From the NCBI RefSeq assembly GCF_049720995.1, contig NZ_JBNASF010000002.1:1-64000 (forward strand): a DNA stretch of 64,000 nucleotides, in the 5' to 3' direction. This document shows positions 16,815 through 25,223 of the stretch, piece by piece. This DNA is from Methanothermobacter sp049720995. GTDB lineage: Archaea > Methanobacteriota > Methanobacteria > Methanobacteriales > Methanothermobacteraceae. Made by a program: the position numbers and the translations under genes. How positions within the stretch are numbered: the stretch's first letter is position 1; each line of letters opens with the position of its first letter. The notes beneath the pieces were generated by a model. The model had not been told where the DNA came from. It saw nothing but the letters and a program-made list of their open reading frames with translations, and ran no database searches.

Positions 16815-17834
16815 ATGAAAGCCCGAATCCGTGACTTCATACACACCTCTGATGATCTATTCTTTGCTGTTACATCATACGTTCATCCAGAGGACAGGAT
16901 ACTGTCCTTTTTAAGATACATACCAGACAGTGAAGGTGAAAGGTCCCTGAATTCGGCAAGGTACTCAAAGGTGAATTCTGAGCTGGCATACACCTTCCTT
17001 GAGGAGAACCACCCCACCTACCTCCATCACTACGAGGAACTCGGCGTCCTCATGATGGGTGTTCCCCATGAAAGGGTGGATAGTATACTGAAGCCAGACG
17101 AGCGCCTTATGGATATAATGGAATCCCCCAGCGATAAGCTGCTTGCCAGAGTTGTGATGATTGCCAACACATTGCATGATGCTGCAGGGATCCCCTACAG
17201 TTCAATGGGGGTTTCAGGTTCTGTTCTCCCTGGATTATATGACCCCCTCAACTCTGATATCGACTTTGTGGTTTACGGTTTGAGGAACCACCGGAGGGCA
17301 ATGGAAGCCTTTGGTGAACTGAAGGATGACCCTGAGAGTCCGCTGAATGGACTGGATGAGGAACAGCTCATGAAGGTCTACAGAAAAAGGATCACCGACG
17401 ATACGCTCTCCTTCAGGGAGTTCTGCTGGTATGAGATGAGAAAGAACAACAGGGGAATAATCGATGGAACCCTGTTCGATATCCTCGCTGCAAGGGACTG
17501 GAGTGAAATTCAGGGCTCATGGGCTGATACAACCTATGAGGACCGTGGAAGGGTGACTGTAGAGTGCACAGTATCTGACGCCATCGAGGCCTTTGACAAC
17601 CCGGCAAGGTACCTTGTGGAGGATGTCAGTGTACTTGAGGGACCCGAAGCTGAAATTACCGAGGTCGTGTCATTCACCCATACCTACGCGGGGCAGGCGA
17701 GGGAGGGTGAAAGGATAATCGCAAGGGGTAAGCTTGAAAGGTTCAGTGGAAGGGAAAACGGATACCGGGTTGTTGTGGGGACAACAAGGGAGGCTGAGAA
17801 CGAGTTCATAAAGCTAAAGGAACTCAGATTATAA
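16815..17834 (+). CDS. predicted nucleotidyltransferase (polymerase-beta superfamily, COG1665-like)
   Basis: A 339-residue cytoplasmic protein. The central part has the pol-beta superfamily signature GVSGSVLPGLYDPLNSDIDFVV near residue 135, with the metal-binding Asp pair (DID) intact. The N-terminal domain (about 1-120) starts like a regulatory or RNA-binding module and contains SYVHPEDRILSFLRYIP. The C-terminal beta-rich domain (about 240-335) is unassigned. The family is widespread in archaea with unknown substrate. It appears to be a single-gene leaderless transcript. Confidence 0.78.
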   Translation: MKARIRDFIHTSDDLFFAVTSYVHPEDRILSFLRYIPDSEGERSLNSARYSKVNSELAYTFLEENHPTYLHHYEELGVLMMGVPHERVDSILKPDERLMDIMESPSDKLLARVVMIANTLHDAAGIPYSSMGVSGSVLPGLYDPLNSDIDFVVYGLRNHRRAMEAFGELKDDPESPLNGLDEEQLMKVYRKRITDDTLSFREFCWYEMRKNNRGIIDGTLFDILAARDWSEIQGSWADTTYEDRGRVTVECTVSDAIEAFDNPARYLVEDVSVLEGPEAEITEVVSFTHTYAGQAREGERIIARGKLERFSGRENGYRVVVGTTREAENEFIKLKELRL

Positions 17835-17899
17835 AATAAATTAAAGACCCTAACCGGAATATAGCCAGAAAAAACTAAAAATAAAAGAAAGTGGGTTTA

Positions 17900-18223
17900 T
17901 TAAACCGTGGTGAATCCTGATCTGAAGTCCGCTGCCATCATGTTACCTGTGCTGGTCTTAACTGCGGTCCTTGGAACGGTGATGATGTACCTTGTATGTG
18001 CACGCCATCTACTAACGGGTTTTATGTAGATCCTGTTACCTATGATCCTCTTACTGATGGACATCAGCCTTCCAGTGGATGTTTTAACCGTTATCTTACT
18101 GTAAGCTGGCCCTGCAATTATGGTGTTACTGAAGATTATAACAATGGTCCTCACCGTGAGGTTGCTGTAGTTTATGGTGGGGGGTATCAGGCTTGTTAAA
18201 TGTGAGATTGTTGTTGAGTACAC
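17900..18223 (-). pseudogene. orphan Ig-like (SbsA/Big_5 type) domain fragment of a surface protein
   Basis: The 107-codon frame from a GTG reads like one bacterial-type Ig-like domain found in repeats in methanobacterial adhesins. It has PPTINYS, KITVKTSTG, NRIYIKPVSRW, YIITVPRTAVKTSTGN and an FRSGFTT ending. There is no signal peptide, no membrane anchor and no neighbouring repeat, and an in-frame TAA lies just upstream of the GTG. Basic residues replace many usual polar ones. It therefore looks like a leftover of a larger surface-protein gene. A small expressed protein cannot be excluded. Confidence 0.55.
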
Positions 18224-18468
18224 AGGCGTCCCTTATATTTTTACCCTCCACAGCTGGATTGTATCATTGTATGGGATTGTATCAGGTTATTTTCATATGG
18301 TGCCACATCTTGCCATTTCATCAGAAACAGAAAAAACCTGTGAAAATTCCTGATTTCATTGGGAAGCTGAACTATTTTAAACTGGAAATACGATAAATCA
18401 TCAAGGTTAATGGTGAGGGATACCCAGCAGATGAAGTTATAGTGTTCATTAAATATGGAGGTTTTCAT

Positions 18469-19740
18469 GTGAATGTTGGACTCATAGGATTTGGAACAAT
18501 CGGGGCGGGGGTTGTGGAGATATTCAACACCAACCATGACCTCATAAGAGAAAAAACTGGAAAGGACCTGAAACTCAAAAGGGTGGTGGACCTTGACATA
18601 GAGACTGACCGTGGGGTTGAGATAGACCCTGAGATACTCTCAACAGATGCCGATGATATCCTCAATGACCCTGAAATCGATATCGTTATAGAGCTCATAG
18701 GAGGCTATGAACCGGCCAGGAGCTTCATACTGAGGGCACTGGAAAACGGTAAGCACGTCGTAACAGCCAACAAGGCACTTCTAGCAAGGCACTGGAATGA
18801 GATAATGACCGCTGCAAGGGATAATGGCGTGAGGATAGCTTTCGAAGCCAGTGTGGGCGGGGGCATACCCGTACTGAGGGCCCTCAATGAATCCCTTGCA
18901 GCCAACAGGATAAAATCCATTTATGGTATAATAAACGGCACAGCCAACTACATCCTCACAAGGATGGCCTCCGAGGGCATGGAATTTGATGATGTCCTCA
19001 GGGAGGCCCAGAGGCTCGGTTATGCTGAGAGAGATCCAACATTTGATATTGAGGGTCATGACACCGCCCAGAAGCTTATAATACTGGCTCTCCTTGGTTT
19101 CGGCGTTTATGTGCCTGAAGAGGACCTCCACGTGGAGGGTATAAGCAGTATAAGGCAGGATGATATTGAATACGCCAATAAGGAGCTTGGATGCAGTGTT
19201 AAACTTCTTGCAACGGCCTCTCTGGATGATGGTGAGCTGGAAATGGGTGTTATGCCCTTCCTTGTGCCCCACGAACACCTGCTTTCATCTGTCAATGGGG
19301 TGTTCAACGGTATATACATCACAGGTGACTTCACCGGGCCGGTGATGTTCTATGGTAAGGGGGCAGGGCGGAGGGCCACTGCAAGTGCAGTTGTTGCAGA
19401 CTGTATGGAAATCGCCCTGAACCCTGAGAGTCCGCTGCAGCCGGGTCCCGGTGTCAGGATGGTTGAATCCATAAGGGAGTTCAGCGAAACCAGATCAAGG
19501 TACTATATCAGGCTTGATGCGGTTGACAGGCCAGGGTTTCTCCATGAGATAGCCGGGGCATTCAGCAGGCATGAAATAAGCATTGAATCGGTTACACAGA
19601 AGGGTGCCCTTGAGGGCGAATCTGTACCCATATACATAGTGACCCATGAAGCAGCAGAGGGTAACATTCAGAGGGCCATCAGGGATATATCTGAAATTCA
19701 GTGGGTTACAGGTGATCCTGTGCGCCTTAAAATACTCTGA
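18469..19740 (+). CDS. hom: homoserine dehydrogenase with ACT domain
   Basis: Reduces aspartate semialdehyde to homoserine for threonine and methionine synthesis. The N-terminal NAD(P) loop is GLIGFGTIGAGVVEIF. The substrate region has VTANKALLARH, FEASVGGGIPVLR, the GIINGTANYILTRM segment and DPTFDIEGHDTAQKLIILA, all typical. A C-terminal ACT domain (about 340-423, YYIRLDAVDRPGFLHEIAG) suggests feedback control by threonine. The frame is open from 18442, but GGAGGT lies about 8 nt before the GTG at 18469, which starts directly before the NAD loop. A T-rich tract follows the stop. Confidence 0.95.
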   Translation: MNVGLIGFGTIGAGVVEIFNTNHDLIREKTGKDLKLKRVVDLDIETDRGVEIDPEILSTDADDILNDPEIDIVIELIGGYEPARSFILRALENGKHVVTANKALLARHWNEIMTAARDNGVRIAFEASVGGGIPVLRALNESLAANRIKSIYGIINGTANYILTRMASEGMEFDDVLREAQRLGYAERDPTFDIEGHDTAQKLIILALLGFGVYVPEEDLHVEGISSIRQDDIEYANKELGCSVKLLATASLDDGELEMGVMPFLVPHEHLLSSVNGVFNGIYITGDFTGPVMFYGKGAGRRATASAVVADCMEIALNPESPLQPGPGVRMVESIREFSETRSRYYIRLDAVDRPGFLHEIAGAFSRHEISIESVTQKGALEGESVPIYIVTHEAAEGNIQRAIRDISEIQWVTGDPVRLKIL

Positions 19741-19766
19741 TTTTTTAAATTTCCTTTTTTGTTTTT
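19741..19766 (+). terminator. oligo-T terminator after hom
   Basis: Three T-runs of five or six T within 26 nt directly after the hom stop match archaeal transcription terminators, which act through T-tracts and do not need a hairpin. Confidence 0.55.
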
Positions 19767-19786
19767 CATGGCAGAGATACCATACC

Positions 19787-19884
19787 ATAAACCCCTCCAG
19801 AACCAAAATCCCCACCATCCACATTCCACAACAAAGAAACCAAACCCCCCCATAAACTCCTCCAGAACCGAAACCCCCACCATC
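19787..19884. repeat. two imperfect 33-bp direct repeats
   Basis: Copies at 19787-19819 and 19852-19884 start ATAAACC/TCCTCCAGAACC and end CCCCACCATC. They differ at about three positions and are 65 bp apart. The whole stretch is rich in A and C on the plus strand. They lie between the hom terminator and the Cas4-like gene. No known repeat family is recognised. Confidence 0.55.
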
Positions 19885-19932
19885 ACATTTAATACTTATT
19901 GATTAATTAATAATACAGTGGTGGTGAATCAC

Positions 19933-20703
19933 ATGTCCATTGCGGTTTCCATGATATCTGAATTCATGTTCTGTCCCATGAAGGTATACCTCCGTGAACT
20001 CCTTGGTACCAGTGAGCCGGGTAACAGGTTTGCAATAAGGTTAAGGGATACTTACCTCGATTTCAGGGCAGCCGCTGAGAGCAGGACCCGGAAGATCGAT
20101 GAAGACATCAGGATGGATGAACTGGAATCGGTCCTCAGGGAGGATCTCGAGGGGATAATAAGGGGCCTTGATGACACCGAAAGGGATAAAATAGTGGATC
20201 TAATGCTTTTTGAGGTTGAATCCACTGCAAACAGGATAATGAGGGCGATGAGCACCCTTGGGTTTTCAGGAGACATGGTGGCCCATGTGCTGTTTCCCCC
20301 ATTGATCAGGGATTACCCCATAAACGATCCCTCCCTTGAGATCCATGGACGTGTAACCATGGAGCTGGTTGATGGCTCCTACTACCCCCTGAAGATCAAG
20401 ACCTCAAAACCCCCCTTCAGGGGCGTCTGGCCAGCTGACACCCTTGAACTCACAGCACAGGCTATTCTGGTGGAAAGGGAATTTGAAACAGAGAGCATGG
20501 TTTCATTCATCGAATACCTGCTTCCCGGTGAGCGAAGACCCGTGCTGACAGATTACGGGAGAAGGGAGTACCTATTCGATATCCTGGATGATATAAGAAG
20601 GATAAAGGATGATGGTGAGGTGCCTGAAGTTCAGGTGAATCCCTCTAAATGTGCAAGCTGCGCTCTTGCAGAGACCTGCTCACGGGAGTATCCGCTAAAA
20701 TGA
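19933..20703 (+). CDS. Cas4-like (RecB-family) protein with apparently lost catalytic residues
   Basis: A 256-residue protein with the Cas4/RecB-like layout. An N-terminal Cys lies in EFMFCPMKVYLRE, and three C-terminal Cys in KCASCALAETC would hold a [4Fe-4S] cluster. The nuclease core should lie near residues 140-175. There the usual G-x-x-D motif reads GRVTMEL (Thr in place of Asp), the E-x-K motif reads LKIKTS (Lys in place of Glu), and the Q-x-x-x-Y helix reads ELTAQAIL. The fold and cluster seem kept while the nuclease is probably dead. No cas genes or CRISPR array lie nearby. GGTGA lies 6 nt before the ATG at 19933. Confidence 0.75.
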   Translation: MSIAVSMISEFMFCPMKVYLRELLGTSEPGNRFAIRLRDTYLDFRAAAESRTRKIDEDIRMDELESVLREDLEGIIRGLDDTERDKIVDLMLFEVESTANRIMRAMSTLGFSGDMVAHVLFPPLIRDYPINDPSLEIHGRVTMELVDGSYYPLKIKTSKPPFRGVWPADTLELTAQAILVEREFETESMVSFIEYLLPGERRPVLTDYGRREYLFDILDDIRRIKDDGEVPEVQVNPSKCASCALAETCSREYPLK

Positions 20704-20855
20704 CGGTGTTATAGCATCTGCACCACCAGTAAAGCCAAGAGATCACAAAATCCACTGTACAATAATCATCATCATGTGAAAAAGACCCCGACATTCTGCT
20801 GCTAAAATGATTAGAATTAAATAACCGTTAAAACATAATAATTCAAGGTGATGAT

Positions 20856-21125
20856 ATGAAGGAGGAGCTTCTTAAAAAGTGTGAAGATATTGACAGCCCG
20901 GATGTGATGAGCAGTTGCCGTGTTCTCCTGGAACTCGCTGCCAAGAAGAAGGAGGAAATACCCGAAGAGGACCAGACCTACCTTGAAATGGCAGAGAACC
21001 TCAAGCCATCAGATGTATCAAAGGTCCTTGAACTCGCCCTCAAAATAAGGGAAAGTGGTGAGATAAAGGACCCTGAACTCAAAAACGCAGCCAGTAAACT
21101 TATAAGGGCTATCGAGATGAGCTGA
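20856..21125 (+). CDS. small acidic helical protein, unknown function
   Basis: An 89-residue product, predicted to be all helical and rich in Lys and Glu, with Cys at about residues 9 and 21. I do not recognise the family. The order looks like a helical repeat: LLELAAKKKEEIPEEDQTY, then KPSDVSKVLELALKIRESG. GGTGAT lies directly before the ATG, and an oligo-T stretch (about 21137-21143) follows. It lies alone between the Cas4-like gene and the convergent ehb operon. Coding is supported by the ribosome site, codon use like its neighbours, and the terminator. Confidence 0.7.
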   Translation: MKEELLKKCEDIDSPDVMSSCRVLLELAAKKKEEIPEEDQTYLEMAENLKPSDVSKVLELALKIRESGEIKDPELKNAASKLIRAIEMS

Positions 21126-21160
21126 AACCTTTAAATCTTTTTTACCCTTTATCCGGGTGG

Positions 21161-21817
21161 CTAAAATTTTTCACCCCTTACCTTTTCAATGTTAAAAACC
21201 GCGGTGTCGGCAACCGCCATTACACTCATAACCCCCGCCTGTATGGGGTCTGTCACCACAAGATCCGCCACCCCTGTGACGCTCCCTGGCATGTTGAGGC
21301 TTATGACGATAATATCATGTTCACTTTTAACCCTCTCAACAGCCCTTGTGATCTCCCCACCCATGAGCGAACCGGCAAGTACAAGGGCTGCCACCCTCGG
21401 GAGCCTTCCAACCGCGCTTACAGCCTCTGCAAGTTCAGCCTCACCCACGAGGGGTATGGTGTCGATGCTTATGCGCTCGCCCCTTATGTTGTGCCTGTCG
21501 GCCTCGCTGATGGCACCCATTGCTACCTGGGATACCTGGGCACCTCCCCCTATTATGATTATCCTCTTACCATAGATCTCCTCAAGTGACCTGTGCACCC
21601 TGACATCAACCACTGTTTTCGAGGCCCTGATTTCATCCAGGAGGGACTCCATGTCCTCCACATCCTCAAGTTCCATGTATATGGAGCCATGGCCATCCCT
21701 TTCAACATACAGATGGGCGTAGGTGATGTTTATATTCCTTGAGGCTATCATGCCGGTTATTTCACTGAGAACTCCTGGCCTCTCAACTGTCTTTATACTG
21801 AGAGCCGCTGAACTCAT
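21161..21817 (-). CDS. ehbQ: energy-converting hydrogenase B subunit Q (ACT + DUF5612)
   Basis: Last gene of the ehb operon. The 218-residue product is soluble. An N-terminal ACT domain (about 1-75) starts AALSIKTVERPGVLSEITG, and a C-terminal alpha/beta domain (about 85-210) has IIIIGGGAQVSQVAMG and VLAGSLMGG, like a nucleotide-binding fold. It has no metal or membrane motif, so it is not a core hydrogenase part. A regulatory or sensing role for amino-acid or biosynthetic state is plausible but unproven. It follows ehbP by 17 nt. Confidence 0.85.
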   Translation of the reverse strand: MSSAALSIKTVERPGVLSEITGMIASRNINITYAHLYVERDGHGSIYMELEDVEDMESLLDEIRASKTVVDVRVHRSLEEIYGKRIIIIGGGAQVSQVAMGAISEADRHNIRGERISIDTIPLVGEAELAEAVSAVGRLPRVAALVLAGSLMGGEITRAVERVKSEHDIIVISLNMPGSVTGVADLVVTDPIQAGVMSVMAVADTAVFNIEKVRGEKF

Positions 21818-21834
21818 TTAAACCACGGAAAAAT

Positions 21835-22086
21835 TTAATCTGAAGCCTCAAGGAGGGCCTTCTCTCTCCTCCAGAGGCTCAGGTAGTTATCCTCATCCCT
21901 TACGGGTATTATTCTGAGGCCCAGTTCTCTGTGTTCATCTATCCAGTCCTCATCAAACACCGGGACCTCTATCTTGATGTGCTCGTCGGTGGGGTTTACG
22001 ACTATGAGGTTCCTGTAGGGGAACTCCAGTTCCACTATGTATCCACCGAGGCTTATCATGTGATGCGGTCTTATAACAATCTTCAT
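21835..22086 (-). CDS. ehbP: energy-converting hydrogenase B subunit P
   Basis: An 83-residue soluble protein named by its place in the operon. It begins MKIVIRPHHMISLGGYIVE and has two acidic patches (VFDEDWIDEHREL, VRDEDNYL). Function is unknown. GGTGAT lies about 4-5 nt before the ATG, directly after ehbO. Confidence 0.85.
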   Translation of the reverse strand: MKIVIRPHHMISLGGYIVELEFPYRNLIVVNPTDEHIKIEVPVFDEDWIDEHRELGLRIIPVRDEDNYLSLWRREKALLEASD

Positions 22087-22096
22087 GTTATCACCT

Positions 22097-23086
22097 TCAT
22101 ACGAATGCCACCACCAGTGCCAGAACCCCTATCACCGATGCCGCTGCTGTTACCGGATAGAACTGCTTGAAAGTGAATACCGGTGCAAAGGCGCTGAATA
22201 CTGCCATGATTATGGGGAATATGACTGCAGCTGCCAGGTTGACGAGTATGCCCCAGCTCAGTATGTTGGGGGGTACCCCGATGAAAAGCACGGAGAAGAG
22301 ACACCCAAGTGTGAACATCAGAAATCCACGGGTTATGTAGACGAATGCCCTGTACTTGGAAGCGTACTCCATGTACGGACCCTCTATAACATCTGCCTTG
22401 GTCTTGAGGATGGCAAAGGGGTACTCGTTGAGGAGTATCATGTAGCCAATGAAGAACGCCACTGTACCTATGACCCCTGCAAGGGTGAAGAGCACCGGGC
22501 CATTGGCTGCCTGGTATGCCACTATATCCCCAATGGATATGCTTCCAGCCATAACCGCAGGCACGAAGAGTGCGATGTACAGGGGGAATGACCCGAATGC
22601 AATCAGCCTGAAAGCCCTCATTGCACTTAGATCCTCAAGGAAGTACCTCTGGACGTTGGGGTGTTTGGCCCCCTTTGCAAGGTCAGGGAATGGCATTCTG
22701 AGGGACATGACCGACCTTGAGAGTGAACCCATGAAGACGTAGATCACCTCCTCTATCTTGAGGAATCCTACAACTGCGACGAGACTTGCAAGGGCCCCGA
22801 AGGTGTACATGGGGGGTATGAGGAAGAGCAGTATGAGGAGTGCTGATATGAACCCTATAATGGGGAGTGAGTTGTATAGACGTGGGAGTGGTGAGCATGG
22901 TTCAATGGTCTTCTTGTAGAAGAACTTGAGTGCAGCCATGAGTCCCGGGCTTGAAACAGGGGGACCTATGCGCTGCTGTATCCTTGCATGGACAAACTTC
23001 CTCTCAATACCCGGAAGCCAGAGGCTTACAATCAATCCAAGTATGACTGTTCCCGTGACAGATATGATTGAATATGATGCATCCAC
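22097..23086 (-). CDS. ehbO: energy-converting hydrogenase B subunit O (NuoH/HyfC-like membrane anchor)
   Basis: An integral membrane protein of about 329 residues with some eight hydrophobic helices, homologous to NuoH of complex I. It anchors the catalytic module and helps form the quinone-site-like cavity and ion path. Family motifs include GIERKFVHARIQQRIGPP after helix 1 and an ILLNEYPFAILKTKADVIEGPYMEYASKYR loop, split here over charged residues. A GTG at 23095 overlaps the ehbN stop; the GTG at 23086 has GGGTGA 5 nt before it and is preferred. Confidence 0.9.
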   Translation of the reverse strand: MDASYSIISVTGTVILGLIVSLWLPGIERKFVHARIQQRIGPPVSSPGLMAALKFFYKKTIEPCSPLPRLYNSLPIIGFISALLILLFLIPPMYTFGALASLVAVVGFLKIEEVIYVFMGSLSRSVMSLRMPFPDLAKGAKHPNVQRYFLEDLSAMRAFRLIAFGSFPLYIALFVPAVMAGSISIGDIVAYQAANGPVLFTLAGVIGTVAFFIGYMILLNEYPFAILKTKADVIEGPYMEYASKYRAFVYITRGFLMFTLGCLFSVLFIGVPPNILSWGILVNLAAAVIFPIIMAVFSAFAPVFTFKQFYPVTAAASVIGVLALVVAFV

Positions 23087-23091
23087 TTTGA

Positions 23092-24222
23092 TCACCCTTC
23101 AGCATTGAGGTCTACTATTTCAATTGCCCTGTCTGTGCATGTGAAGCAGGGGTCGCACTGCACTATCCCGAGCTGTGCATCGGTGATGTGGTGGCCTATG
23201 CAGGCATACTGCATCGCCCCTATGTTTGACATTGAGGGTGTCCTTATTATTGAACCCCTCACCCTTCCATCCTCTATTGCATAGGAATGGTAGAGTCTCC
23301 CCCTGGGGGCCTCAACGTAACTCTTCACTATTCCCGTATCCTGCATCTCCCAGTTCCTGTCAACAACCCTTCCATCTGGGAGGTCCCTGAGGGCCTGTCT
23401 TATTATCTTTATGGATTCAAATATCTCAAGGACCCTCATGAGGAGGTTTGCCCTGACATCTCCACCATCCTGGGTTATGACCTCAAATTCGAATGGGTCG
23501 TAGCATGGCATTTCAGTCCTCAGGTCGAATTCTACACCGGTTGCCCTGAGTGTTGGACCTGTTACATGTAATCTGAGGGCATCCTTCCTGCTTATGGGGC
23601 AGACCCCTGTTATACGGGACATTACCATTGGATCCGATGTGAACCTCTCTGCAAAGGCCTCAACCTTCTCCTCTATGAAGTCCATTCCCTCCATTATCCC
23701 CTGGATTTTCATCTCATCAAGGTCTGCCCGGGGCCTTATTCCCCCGATGATGGGTACACCGTACTGTACCCTGTTACCTCCTATGAGCCTCAGAAGTTCC
23801 ATGACGGTCTCCCTTATATAGAATAGCCTCATGGAGAATGTTTCATGGCCCAGGACCTCATTTCCATGGGCCAGGTAGAGGAGGTGGCTGTGGAGCCTTT
23901 CAAGTTCCCCCACTATTATCCTTATGTAGGATGCCCTTTCGGGTATCTCCACTCCGAGGCCCTTCTCAGCCACCAGGACTGAATTCCAGAGGTGAACGCC
24001 TGAGCAGATCCCGCATACCTTCTCTGTCAGGCTGTTGGCCTTCTCAACAGGGAGCCCCTCCATTATCCTTTCAATTCCCCGGTGGTTGACCCCGACGGTT
24101 ATCTCGGCGTCTCTGACTATTTCATCCTCAACGAACAGCCTCACACGGTAGGGTTCTATGGCTGCCGAGTGCACGGTACCCATTGTTATTTCTGTCTCAA
24201 TTATCTCCCTTTTCCCATCCAT
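23092..24222 (-). CDS. ehbN: energy-converting [NiFe]-hydrogenase B large subunit
   Basis: Catalytic subunit (376 residues) that splits or forms H2. Both Cys pairs holding the Ni-Fe site are intact: EKVCGICSGVH near residue 65 and QCDPCFTCTDR near the C-terminus. The protein ends soon after the second pair (about 15 residues), in line with group 4 enzymes that lack the long cleaved tail. VNHRGIERIMEG is the usual early signature. The frame extends upstream to 24294 through the ehbM end, but AGGGTG lies about 6 nt before the ATG at 24222. HypF for its maturation is encoded in this same window. Confidence 0.95.
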   Translation of the reverse strand: MDGKREIIETEITMGTVHSAAIEPYRVRLFVEDEIVRDAEITVGVNHRGIERIMEGLPVEKANSLTEKVCGICSGVHLWNSVLVAEKGLGVEIPERASYIRIIVGELERLHSHLLYLAHGNEVLGHETFSMRLFYIRETVMELLRLIGGNRVQYGVPIIGGIRPRADLDEMKIQGIMEGMDFIEEKVEAFAERFTSDPMVMSRITGVCPISRKDALRLHVTGPTLRATGVEFDLRTEMPCYDPFEFEVITQDGGDVRANLLMRVLEIFESIKIIRQALRDLPDGRVVDRNWEMQDTGIVKSYVEAPRGRLYHSYAIEDGRVRGSIIRTPSMSNIGAMQYACIGHHITDAQLGIVQCDPCFTCTDRAIEIVDLNAEG

Positions 24223-24241
24223 TGTAAGCACCCTGAATTTA

Positions 24242-24688
24242 TCAATCTGCCTCCAGAAGTTTTGGCAGTGCCGCGACTGCCCCTGCAAGGACATCTTCAG
24301 GTCTTACTGCGCATCCAGGGACCTTTGCATCCACAGGTATGACCTGATCCACTGGTCCGCAGATTTCCTCTGATGGTATGTCCCCGTGTATATTCTTGTA
24401 GACTCCACCCATGAGAGCGCATGCCCCTGCAGCTATAACCGCCTTGGGTTCTGGTATTGCATTGTATATCTCCTTAAGTGGCCCTTCATTCTGTTTTGTG
24501 ACAGGACCGGTTACTATGAGTACATCAGCCTCCCTGGGGTTCCATGTCAGGAAGATCTTGTACTGTTCGGCGTCATATTTTGGTGAGAGAACTGCGTTCA
24601 CTATCTCTATGTCGCAGCCGTTGCATCCCCCTGTGTATACGAGCATTGCATGTACAGCTCTCGACCTTGAAAATGATTTAAGACCCAT
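24242..24688 (-). CDS. ehbM: energy-converting hydrogenase B small subunit (NuoB-like)
   Basis: A 148-residue electron-transfer subunit beside the Ni-Fe site. The proximal [4Fe-4S] ligands are Cys22 and Cys25 (GGCNGCDIE), Cys90 (AAGACALMGG) and Cys126 (VPGCAVRPEDVL), the NuoB pattern. It lies directly upstream of ehbN, with the stop 20 nt before the chosen ehbN ATG. Confidence 0.94.
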   Translation of the reverse strand: MGLKSFSRSRAVHAMLVYTGGCNGCDIEIVNAVLSPKYDAEQYKIFLTWNPREADVLIVTGPVTKQNEGPLKEIYNAIPEPKAVIAAGACALMGGVYKNIHGDIPSEEICGPVDQVIPVDAKVPGCAVRPEDVLAGAVAALPKLLEAD

Positions 24689-24698
24689 AATCCATCAC

Positions 24699-25208
24699 CT
24701 ACATCTTCCTTGCAGCCTCTGCAAGGGTATCGGTCCTCTTTATAACGCTTTTATCCGCCAGGAACTGAGATATGAACTTCAGTTTGTCCTCACTTATCTT
24801 TACGGGTTTCTGAAGTACGGCTCCAGCGTCAAATTCAACTTCCCCCACATCGTTGGGGTGAATGGTTCCTGGTTCCCCGAAGAGAGCATAAAGCGGGCAG
24901 AAGTCATGGCAGTAATAGCAGTGAACACACCTTTCACGGTTGAGGACGGGTATCTGTTTCTTCATGAGACCCTCTATGATCTCAACTGGTTCATCCAGGT
25001 CCCTCATCTCGATGGCCCCTGTTGGGCATGCATTTGAGCATCCAGCGCACCCTATGCATGATACCTCCGCAACCTTTGGTTCCGGTTCCACTGTGCCCTC
25101 AAGGATCCTTCTTCTCAGTTCCATGTCCGTTACCCTGTCTGCTGCAAAGAGTATCCTCTTGAGGTTTGTGTAGGAACCCTCCAGCATTATCCTTAATATG
25201 TTCTTCAC
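24699..25208 (-). CDS. ehbL: energy-converting hydrogenase B ferredoxin-like subunit L
   Basis: An about 169-residue iron-sulfur protein with two [4Fe-4S] motifs, CIGCAGCSNACP near residue 55 and CVHCYYCHDFCP near 90. It corresponds to NuoI-type subunits that carry electrons between the small subunit and ferredoxin. The frame begins with ATG at 25220; the GTG at 25208 has GGTGG about 6 nt before it and is preferred. Ends 10 nt before ehbM. Confidence 0.9.
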   Translation of the reverse strand: MKNILRIMLEGSYTNLKRILFAADRVTDMELRRRILEGTVEPEPKVAEVSCIGCAGCSNACPTGAIEMRDLDEPVEIIEGLMKKQIPVLNRERCVHCYYCHDFCPLYALFGEPGTIHPNDVGEVEFDAGAVLQKPVKISEDKLKFISQFLADKSVIKRTDTLAEAARKM

Positions 25209-25223
25209 ATGAGCCACCATCCA

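Noticed and set aside
18241..18537. 98-codon frame on the minus strand overlapping the hom start
   Set aside because: It overlaps the well-supported hom start and promoter, has no ribosome site and no family match.
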